Shown here: positions 58,401 to 64,000 of the stretch, piece after piece | Numbering within the stretch: position 1 is the stretch's first letter | How the letters are laid out: every line of letters begins with the position of its first letter | Origin: Rapana venosa | Taxonomy: Eukaryota; Mollusca; Gastropoda; Neogastropoda; Muricidae | DNA: 64,000 nt | NCBI GenBank assembly: GCA_028751875.1 | Contig: CM054144.1 | Location: forward strand, 17,582,044 to 17,646,043 | Direction: 5' to 3' | Notes under the pieces: model-generated | Database searches by the model: none | What the model saw: only the letters and a program-made list of their open reading frames with translations | Told to the model about the DNA's origin: nothing | Position numbers and translations under genes: made by a program

Positions 58401-58727
58401 ATTATGTAGGAAATTAAAATGGGCTTGAGTATAAAATAAACAAGATTGCCTCTTTATCTGGAACTAAATAGAAACAGACAGCATACAGAGGAGATCAGAT
58501 TGCTGTTTGGAAAATGTTCTGAAGGCAAGAGACTTTCTTTGTTCTCTGGTTAGTTGAGCTTGCCATGAAACTTTTAAAAATCTTTTTTCTTGTTTTGATA
58601 CAACTAAGCAATGAACGCAGAAAACGAAACAAAACAAAATAATAAAATGAAACTAAACTATAACATATTATCAGGGTATTTTGTCTTCACCTGGGTTAAA
58701 CACATATCTGTACAAACCATACACAGT

Positions 58728-58758
<31 letters not shown>

Positions 58759-61700
58759 ACATACACACACATAATAATAATAATAATAATAATGTATGGA
58801 ATTTATATAGCGCTGAATCTTGTAAAGCAACAAATCAAAGCGCTCAGATGACTTTACAAAAAAAAATTTTTATAAATCAAGGATAATGGAATAACACTCA
58901 TGTGCTTTTTTACATCCAGTCCCCGTGTGTATGCGGTTTTGTAAATTTTGTCATCTGTTCCCACCAGCACACAATGGCCTACTCTTTCGAAAAGCGGAAC
59001 AGGATTTAACGTGTGCGCAAGATGTTCTGCATGCGTTCGCACACGGGGCCTCAGTTTATAGTCTCATCCGAAGGACTTTACACACGCACACGCACGCACA
59101 CACAACACACTTACTCGCTCACACACACTCTTAACATGGCTTAACTAAAGGGGAGCAGCAAAGTCGATGATAAGGAGTTTTAAAATTCCTGTTTTCATCA
59201 CAGTTGGCATTTGTTTTTTCTGTGAGCATACATTTTAAATACTTGTACGTGTTCATGAATGTACTATTTAGAGAGAATGATAGGGGAAAGAAATGCTTCA
59301 TTTTATTTTGCTGCATTTTGTAATGTGTATTCATTGCCTGTTTAGTTTCTATGCTTCGTGTTTTTTTGTTAATCCAAAATAGATTAAGACAATTAGTGCA
59401 TGTGGTCGTTCAGTTTTACATTTAGTGTAAAATTAGAGGATAGGAAGAGAACTGATGCGAAGAGTATTGTGCATCAGAGAAGTGATATATGTGTAGATAC
59501 AAATGGGGAGCAGGAGTTGTGGGGGTTAGAGGGGGGGAGGAATGGGATATGAATGCTTGAATATTATATATTCTGGATATTGATGGATATGCAGCATCCA
59601 TGATTTTGTATTTTTTGTTTGTTTTTTATTTCAGTATCTATGTGGCATTGTGCCATACTATTTTAATTTGTATTTATTTTTTAAACAGACATGAAATAAA
59701 TCAAAACAGAAAAGTTGAAAAGACTATAAACAAATTTCAAAAAAGGAAAGTAGGAATGTGCTAGGAGGACAGAAAATGCTCTGAGTGTGTATGTGCGCAC
59801 GCACACATGTGCGTATGTGTACAATTGTAATTTTCGACAGAGTAGCATAGGTTTGAATTCTTTCTCTCATCTTTTGTTGTTGGTGTTTGGATATTGTGCA
59901 CATTGTTTCTCCCCTCATGTTCTTTCCCGATTGTGAGCACTCTGTTTTCCTGAAAGTTTTCCATGCAGTGCATTTCTTTTGGGCATGGGCCGTGCACTCT
60001 TGTCTCAATGTCACCAGAAGCTTGTCAGTGTGTTGTCACAGTAGTTCTGAGTTCATGTTTTCATAATTGTGGTAATTTTATCAGTTGATTGTAATTAGTA
60101 TTTCTGAATCATTTAATCAAAACTACCATGCAGCTTGTCACTCTTACCAGTTGTAAAGTATTTCTGAGTTGATGTTACCATACATCTCGTCAGTTCATTG
60201 AAGTGCAATTTCTGATTAACATTACCTTATGGCTTATCAGTTTGTTATAGTAATTTTTTTTAAGGGGAAGGGTGGTGATAGTACTGCTTTTGGGGCTGCT
60301 TTTGTACATTTTGTATGTATTCTCAGAACTTGTATGTTGGTTTGCTTACGTAGAACCTCTGAAACAACAGCAGTCTACAACACACATACATTACAATGAA
60401 TATATGTGTACATCCTAGATATATATAATTACACATAGTGTGTTCTATGATGTGCTGTATTTTCTCTTCCAGCCTGCCTTTAGATTTTCAGCTGCAGATT
60501 TTCAGACTATATGAACTATACAGCTTAGCATCTGTAGAGTTTAACATCCATTTGTTGTTGTTTTTTAAATCTTGCTATTGTAATATGTATAGAAATTATT
60601 AAATCATGAAGAAATGATCCGTGTCACCAAAAGCATGAAAAAACATAACAATGTTTGGGAGGTTTGATTTGCACAGTGTGTGAATGGTGAATGTATGTAT
60701 TGTCAAATGACCAGTCTGAATCACAAATGTGTGTATTGTCAAATGACCAGTCTGAATGGTGAATGTGTGTATTGTCAAATGACCAGTCTGAATGGTGAAT
60801 GTGTGTATTGTCAAATGACCAGTATGAATGGTGAATGTGTGTATTGTCAAATGACCGGTCTGAATGGTGAATGTGTGTATTGTCAAATGACCGGTCTGAA
60901 TGGTGAATGTGTGTATTGTCAAATGACCGGTCTGAATGGTGAATGTGTGTATTGTCAAATGACCGGTCTGAATGGTGAATGTGTGTATTGTCAAATGACC
61001 AGTCTGAATGGTGAATGTGTGTATTGTCAAATGACCAGTCTGAATGGTGAATGTGTGTATTGTCAAATGACCAGTCTGAATGGTGAATGTGTGTATTGTC
61101 AAATGACCAGTCTGAATGGTGAATGTGTGTATTGTCAAATGACCATTGGGAATATGTGTATTGTCAAATGACCAGTGTGAATGGTGAATGTATGTATTGT
61201 CAAATGATTGTCTTGAATGGTGAATGTGTGGTATTGTCAATATGAACGGTCTGATGGTGAATGAGTTATTGTAATGCGGTTTCTGAATTGTGAATGTGTT
61301 CCACGGTCAAATGACCAGTCTGAATGGTAGAATGGTGTGTATTGTCAAATGCCAGTCTGAATGGTGAATGTGTGTATCTGCATCCAAATGACTTTGGGAA
61401 TGGTGAGTGTGTTGTTATGAGGTCAAAATTGACCATTGGGAATATGTGTATTGTCAAATGACCAGTGTGAATGGTGAATGTATGGACTAATGTGTTTTAT
61501 TTTATTTTTATTTATTTATTATTTTATTTTGTGGGTAATGGAATAAGAACTCATGTGCTTTTTACATCCAGTCCCTATGTGTATGCGGTTTTGTATATTT
61601 TGTCATTCGTTCCCACCGGCACACAATGGCCTACTCTTCCAAAAAGCAGAACGGGTTTTAACATGTGCGCAAGATGTTCTGCGTGCACTCGCACATTGGA

Positions 61701-62246
61701 CCTTGATTTATAGTCTCATCCAGAAGACTTTTGGGGAGAGTGGAGCCGACACTGTTGTTAACTCCAGAGGAAAAAATCCTCTTGAAGGAGATTTGAATGT
61801 GGGTCAGCAGATCATGAGCGCATCTCTCTAACCACCGGGCTATCCCATCCCCCAATGACCAATGTGAATCAGGAATGTGTGTATTGTCAAATGACCAATG
61901 TGAATGGTAATGTGTGTAATGTCTAATGACCAATCTGAATCATGAATGTGTGTGTTGTTAAATAACGGATGTGTTGTTTTGTCGCAGCTGGAAGCCCATT
62001 GTGGACTACATCGATGCCCAGTTTGATGCTTACCTTCAGGAAGAACTGAAGATCAAGCGCATGTTGGACACTTACCACGACAGTCGCGTCCATGCCTGCC
62101 TCTACTTTGTCGCTCCTACAGGACACTCGTAAGACTCATTCCATTACCTTCTTTGATTTTCTTCTTTGTTTGGTGAGGTGTGGTCAAAGATAAACTATAA
62201 AATATGTAGCGGGTAACCTGTCTGTCTATCTCTCTCTCTCTCTCTC

Positions 62247-62277
<31 letters not shown>

Positions 62278-63861
62278 CTGATCAGCAGTTGTCAAAGTAC
62301 AGTAATCATTGTAACTTGCAGTCTGAAATGTTAATGAGTTTCCCTGTTCTGTGCAGTGTCTTTCTTAAGCTCAGATTTTGCTTTAAAAATCTTTTTATCC
62401 AACCAGAAATTATGAGTTTTTAAAGTTTGCTCCCCGTTTGATGTGACTTCAGAATGGAGACTTGCTGAAAATATTACATCACTAACAGTCTCTGGCGATT
62501 TTGCTTGTATTGACCAGAATTTCTCTTTTTAATGTCAGGTTGGTGTAATGAGGTTTTGCTCATAGCATTGTGTGTGTGTGTGCCTGCATGTGTGTATGTG
62601 CCTGCATTCATGTGTGAGAGTGTGTGTTTGTGCTTTCATGTATAGATGTATGTGTGGATGATTGCACATGCACGGGTATTGTTGACTGTTTCAGGCTGAA
62701 AGCCCTGGACCTGGTGACGATGAAGAAGCTGGACAGCAAAGTGAACATCATTCCTGTCATTGCCAAGGCAGACACCATCACCAAGACTGAGCTCAACAAA
62801 TTCAAGGCAAAGGTGAGTCCACACTCCAGTTTTCTCAAAACATAAGCTTGTATTCTATGTATTTTGGCATAAGCATGTACGTTATGTATAACTACATACT
62901 AAATCAGATGCATCGCCATAGTGTTCACAAGTGTTGTATGATCTGTTCTCTGTATAATTAGTTAGCATGTATGACTGTGAAAGTTGTTAGTGGTGTAGAA
63001 AAAAAAAAGGATGGGTTGTATGTTTCGAGTAATATGATTTGAATTAACCAAAAATGAAGGGTGTCATTGTGAGTTCATAAATATTTCTGTAACATTTTAT
63101 TTTTTTGCATGTAGTGGTTTCCGTAAGAGAAGTCAGAAGGTCTAAGTCATTTGAATTGCTAAACAGAGAAGTGTTGTTTTTATGTCACAGATTTTATTTT
63201 TACTGATATGAGTATTGACAGTGGATGTACTCTGTGTTCAGATCATGAGTGAGCTGACAGCCAATGGAGTTCAGATCTACCAGTTCCCAACAGACGATGA
63301 GACTGTTGCTGACACCAATAACACCATGAATGTGAGTAGAGCCTTACTGTGGGTGGCATCTGGAAAGATAATTAAAGATATGGGATTTTTTTGTTTGTTT
63401 TGTTTTTAGAGAAAAGGTTTCTGTATTTTTTGTTGTGTTTAGTTTTTGGGGGTTTGTGTCTTTCTTTTTAAACATTCTTACGCCAACTTTTGCCAGTAAA
63501 AGAAAATTATGCACATAACTGGTGCTGTTTGTTATGTAACAGATAAAAGGGAAAAATATGTGTCTCACTCTGTGTGTGTGTTGTGTGTGTGTGTGATATA
63601 TATATATATATATATATATAAATTAGCTTATTATATATCTACACAAAATAGCTTTTTCATCCATCCTCTACTTACTCGTTTGATGATGCTCATGCACAAA
63701 GGTATGGTGTGGTAAGAAATATATTTCTGCTGTACTCAGTTTTCTGGTTGTATTTGTATTTCAGTCCCACCTGCCATTTGCTGTGGTTGGCAGTAACGAC
63801 GAAGTGAAGATCGGCAACAAGATGGTCAAGGCTCGCCAGTATCCCTGGGGCACCGTGCAAG
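46245..63861 (+). CDS. SEPTIN6: Septin, SEPT6/8/11 (SEPT6) group, coding exons 1-8
   Basis: Septins are GTP-binding cytoskeletal proteins that assemble into hetero-oligomeric filaments. Coding exons are 46245-46268, 52707-52836, 54609-54722, 56601-56682 or 56912-56993, 61988-62128, 62695-62812, 63242-63331 and 63765-63861. With one exon 4 this gives about 265 residues. Visible features are [20 protein letters not shown] at the N-terminus, a P-loop GETGIGKST at 52-60, the G3 motif at 104-107 (DTTG or DSVG), and the septin segments [17 protein letters not shown] and APTGHS. G4 is AKAD at 187-190, followed by [13 protein letters not shown] and [11 protein letters not shown]. Full SEPT6-group proteins are about 430 residues, so the septin-unique element and coiled coil are off the right edge. 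The group (SEPT6/8/10/11/14; fly Sep2/Sep5) is known to lack the catalytic switch-I threonine. The symbol denotes the group, since invertebrates have not split it as vertebrates have. Confidence 0.95.
46376..46562. repeat. Tandem duplication just downstream of septin exon 1
   Basis: Two copies contain CCAGGAAGTGTAGTCTACTT, CCAGGTTCACACTGTAG, GTTCTGGCACTGCCGGCGG and GATGATGGGTAGGCCTAGCC. The first has an extra GTAGACTGTAGA-type triplication. At about 110 bp from exon 1 it may lie in regulatory sequence. Confidence 0.9.
47998..48171 (-). CDS. Candidate terminal exon of an unrecognised nested gene in septin intron 1
   Basis: A strong acceptor (GCGTTTTTTTTCCAG) precedes 57 open codons ending in TGA at 48000-47998. 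An AATAAA signal follows at 47930-47925, 68 bases after the stop. The peptide includes [33 protein letters not shown] and ends ARQHYYFD, which is rich in W/P/Y/D and protein-like. I do not recognise the family; a transposon-derived protein end is possible. Upstream exons would lie at higher coordinates on the minus strand (see 49161-49355) but are unproven. Confidence 0.4.
   Translation of the reverse strand, partial: DLLRHRKIQSRLKILNVQENYYIWPWPPMDDIAWVPMEDTHPVGNPDITARQHYYFD
49161..49355 (-). other. Possible upstream exon of the nested minus-strand gene
   Basis: An open stretch on the minus strand contains [20 protein letters not shown] followed by [20 protein letters not shown] and ends [10 protein letters not shown] directly at a consensus GTGAGT donor. 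There is no in-frame ATG, so it would need a further 5' exon. The opposite strand is also partly open with a cysteine-rich frame, so the coding strand is uncertain. CpG content here is higher than in surrounding introns. Continuity with 48171-47998 could not be established. Confidence 0.25.
51117..51808. mobile_element. Possible degenerate MITE, septin intron 1
   Basis: The left end TTAACCTCTTAACTGCC and the inverse of the right end (TAACCTTGACC..ACTGCC) are imperfectly similar. GTGCAAGTGCACCC and GGGGCAAGTTTAGCCCC stand at comparable places near each end. The interior is AT-rich and noncoding. The end match is weak. Confidence 0.3.
52707..52836 (+). CDS. SEPTIN6: Septin coding exon 2
   Basis: The exon is 130 nt (phase 0 in, 1 out). 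It encodes [20 protein letters not shown] followed by [20 protein letters not shown] and LCV. The acceptor is CTACAG and the donor GTTAGT. A second AG nine bases into the exon could be used as an alternative acceptor, removing VVQ in frame. Confidence 0.94.
53020..53390. repeat. TG-rich and CA-rich arms around a 24-bp G-run, septin intron 2
   Basis: TG-rich sequence (53020-53090), a G-run at 53117-53140 and CA-rich sequence (53222-53380) could pair into a long imperfect hairpin. A diverged stretch TTTATTTCAAGGATAATGGG at 53094 also resembles the SINE 3' end. Confidence 0.9.
53649..53990 (-). mobile_element. tRNA-derived SINE with a different head, septin intron 2
   Basis: Read on the minus strand, GTGGTTAAGACATTCGCCTG (A box) and GTGGGTTCGATTCCC (B box) form a clear tRNA-like head. 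The shared core GGATGAGACTATAAACCGAG and the common 3' end GAGTGCTTATTCCATTATCC follow. A (TTTA)n stretch at 53622-53648 lies at its 3' side. The head differs from the 42351 copies, so this is a second subfamily. Confidence 0.85.
54609..54722 (+). CDS. SEPTIN6: Septin coding exon 3 (P-loop)
   Basis: The exon is 114 nt (phase 1 to 1). It encodes (G)[18 protein letters not shown], then [19 protein letters not shown], so it carries the Walker A/G1 motif and the switch-I region. The donor is GTATTG. Confidence 0.95.
54784..55082 (+). mobile_element. SINE with 5S-rRNA-like head (SINE3 type), septin intron 3
   Basis: GGTTAAGCAGCATCGAGCGT, then GGTTACAAATTGGATGGGTG and ACCG match the internal promoter half of 5S rRNA (GCTAAGCAGGGTCGGGCCTGGTTAGTACTTGGATGGGAGACCG). 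Just upstream, TTGCTCAGTGGTCGGAGCAC resembles a tRNA A box, suggesting a tRNA/5S chimeric head. The body contains CAGCTGTAAATGGGTACCTG and a T-rich, CTTT-type end. It has no coding capacity. Confidence 0.75.
55083..56600. other. Septin intron 3, downstream part
   Basis: It holds G-runs at 55319-55335, 55734-55743, 56012-56034 and 56226-56250, and the truncated SINE at 55783. The rest is AT-rich. No further copy of exon 4 was found between exons 3 and 4a. Confidence 0.8.
55783..55880 (-). mobile_element. Truncated copy of the 15935-16312 SINE family
   Basis: GGCTAGAGCTCTGAGGTTTG, GAGATTTTGCGTATGCAGTC and AAGGTAGCCACATTCC align with the corresponding stretch at 15950-16040. Only the 3' part is present. 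Confidence 0.65.
56601..56682 (+). CDS. SEPTIN6: Septin exon 4a (alternative G3/switch II exon)
   Basis: The exon is 82 nt (phase 1 in, 2 out) and encodes (D)[19 protein letters not shown] followed by DQINKAD(S). It has a consensus GTAAAG donor but a poor polypyrimidine tract (TAAATTGCAG). It is the same length and phase as the exon 229 bp downstream, so either one can join exons 3 and 5. Confidence 0.93.
56912..56993 (+). CDS. SEPTIN6: Septin exon 4b (alternative G3/switch II exon)
   Basis: The exon is 82 nt (phase 1 in, 2 out) and encodes (E)[19 protein letters not shown] followed by DQINKED(S). It has a strong acceptor (T-run, then CCCTTTCAG) and a GTGAGC donor. It differs from 4a at 7 of 28 residues and at many synonymous sites, with no stop or indel. 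This indicates an old, selected duplication rather than a recent assembly artefact. Confidence 0.93.
57907..58014 (+). other. Short protein-like open stretch, unassigned
   Basis: It reads [20 protein letters not shown] then [15 protein letters not shown] and a stop. The composition looks like a genuine coiled/helical protein end, and an AAGAAGAAGAAG tract follows. There is no clear acceptor or poly(A) signal, and another frame is open too. It may be a fragment of a retrocopy. Confidence 0.2.
58771..58860 (-). mobile_element. 3' end of another SINE with (AAT)n tail
   Basis: On the minus strand the sequence reads GAGCGCTTTGATTTG, AGCGCTATATAAATTCCATA and then (ATT)n. This is a common 3'-terminal form of metazoan SINEs. 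It abuts the fragment at 58866. Confidence 0.6.
58866..59080 (-). mobile_element. tRNA-derived SINE, head-less copy, septin intron 4
   Basis: It shares the 3' half and core of the 42351 family in reverse orientation (TGCGGTTTTGTAAATTTTGT on the plus strand). It stops at the core and runs into CA-rich sequence. Confidence 0.75.
60679..61490. repeat. 36-bp minisatellite, septin intron 4
   Basis: The unit TGAATGGTGAATGTGTGTAT + TGTCAAATGACCAGTC repeats regularly from 60679 to about 61170, with AGT/GGT variants, then becomes irregular to 61490. More diverged units continue after the SINE at 61525-61858. Because 36 is a multiple of three, both strands show long open frames (213 and 163 codons) that are not genes. 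Confidence 0.95.
61525..61858 (-). mobile_element. tRNA-derived SINE, full-length copy inside the 36-bp minisatellite
   Basis: The minus-strand head GGATGGGATAGCCCGGTGGT, B-box-like CATTCAAATCTCC, core and 3' end match copy 2 at 42713. Minisatellite units continue on both sides, so the SINE inserted into the array. Confidence 0.8.
61859..61970. repeat. Continuation of the 36-bp minisatellite up to septin exon 5
   Basis: Diverged units (AATGACCAATGTGAATCAGG, TGTGTATTGTCAAATGACC and so on) resume after the SINE and reach within about 20 bp of the exon 5 acceptor. Confidence 0.8.
61988..62128 (+). CDS. SEPTIN6: Septin coding exon 5
   Basis: The exon is 141 nt (phase 2 to 2). It encodes (S)[19 protein letters not shown] then [20 protein letters not shown] and FVAPTGH(S). 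The acceptor is GTCGCAG and the donor GTAAGA. A 36-bp minisatellite reaches almost to its acceptor. Confidence 0.95.
62129..62694. other. Septin intron 5
   Basis: It has a (TC)n tract at 62228-62276 and TG-rich sequence at 62568-62640. Nothing else seen. Confidence 0.85.
62695..62812 (+). CDS. SEPTIN6: Septin coding exon 6 (G4 motif)
   Basis: The exon is 118 nt (phase 2 in, 0 out). It encodes [20 protein letters not shown] then [19 protein letters not shown]. It includes AKAD, the septin form of the G4 guanine-specificity motif. The donor is GTGAGT. Confidence 0.95.
62813..63764. other. Septin introns 6 and 7
   Basis: Around exon 7 the sequence is AT-rich. Intron 7 holds a (TG)n(TA)n tract at 63568-63621. 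No other feature. Confidence 0.85.
63242..63331 (+). CDS. SEPTIN6: Septin coding exon 7
   Basis: The exon is 90 nt (30 codons, phase 0-0) and encodes [20 protein letters not shown] then [10 protein letters not shown]. It is bounded by GTGTTCAG and GTGAGT. Confidence 0.95.
63765..63861 (+). CDS. SEPTIN6: Septin coding exon 8 (last in window)
   Basis: The exon is 97 nt (phase 0 in, 1 out) and encodes [20 protein letters not shown] then [12 protein letters not shown]. The donor is GTAAAC. The following exon, expected to start (V)EN.. in phase 1, lies beyond 64000. Confidence 0.94.
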
Positions 63862-64000
63862 GTAAACTTCATGTGACCCATATTGTATTGTCTCTTCTTC
63901 CCTCCACCCCCCCCCCCCCCTTTTTTTTTCCTTTCTGTAAGGCCAGTATCGAGAATTTTTTTTTCAGTGTTAGTGGGTGTTAAAGTTTCATTAACCTCTT

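Larger units (their letters stand above)
56994..60678. other. Septin intron 4, upstream part
   Basis: It contains a protein-like short open stretch (57907-58014), CA and (AAT)n repeats at 58728-58794, SINE pieces at 58771-59080 and otherwise AT-rich sequence. No third copy of exon 4 was seen. Confidence 0.75.

Noticed and set aside
60599..61240. Open frames of 213 codons (minus) and 163 codons (plus) through the 36-bp repeat
   Set aside because: Unit length is a multiple of three, both strands are open, and the peptide is a perfect 12-residue repeat. No splice or start signals support a gene.

Overview
This is an intron-dominated animal nuclear sequence. It is dense in (CA)n/(TG)n, (TAGA)n, (AT)n and (CT)n microsatellites and long G or C tracts, and carries several SINE-like families. 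The codon use, repeat style and near-molluscan septin and neurobeachin sequences suggest a lophotrochozoan, most likely a gastropod mollusc. That taxonomic call is an inference. No bacterial-type operon, rRNA or tRNA gene or CRISPR array was found.

Two real genes occupy almost the whole window, head to head. On the minus strand, from 45835 down to 54, lie the first 13 coding exons (about 483 residues) of neurobeachin (NBEA/LRBA/rugose family), a giant BEACH-domain, AKAP-type membrane-traffic scaffold. The exons encode the N-terminal alpha-helical repeat region, the concanavalin/laminin-G-like domain and the start of the next helical region. The PH-BEACH-WD40 end lies beyond position 1. On the plus strand, from 46245 to past 63861, lie coding exons 1-8 of a SEPT6/8/11-group septin, covering the P-loop, G3 and G4 of the GTPase domain. 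The rest of the GTPase domain and the coiled-coil tail lie off the right edge. All exon junctions were checked for GT-AG ends and phase continuity, and all are consistent. The two start codons are 409 bp apart, so the genes probably share a bidirectional promoter.

Layout: 1-1405 holds NBEA exons 13-11; 1406-11364 is intron with a 60-bp minisatellite, exon 10 at 6737 and a TTAA-flanked piggyBac-like element at 8864-9522; 11365-17215 holds exons 9-5, including an exon-8-derived minisatellite at 12901-14160; 17216-45676 holds exons 4-2 in very long repeat-rich introns; 45677-46268 holds both first exons and the promoter; 46269-64000 is the septin gene.

The main discoveries are three. (1) The septin has two adjacent 82-bp versions of the exon that carries the G3/switch II motif. 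They have identical phase and divergent sequence and look like mutually exclusive alternative exons. (2) The 3' splice site and first 20 nt of NBEA exon 8 have been amplified in an in-frame 51-bp minisatellite, so several alternative acceptors could each add multiples of 17 residues to the lectin-like domain. The donor side of the same exon is duplicated too. (3) Long G-tracts lie mostly on the sense strand of both genes, and the polarity switches at the shared promoter. A possible small nested minus-strand gene end, a 5S-rRNA-like SINE and a target-site-duplicated retroposon are also described.
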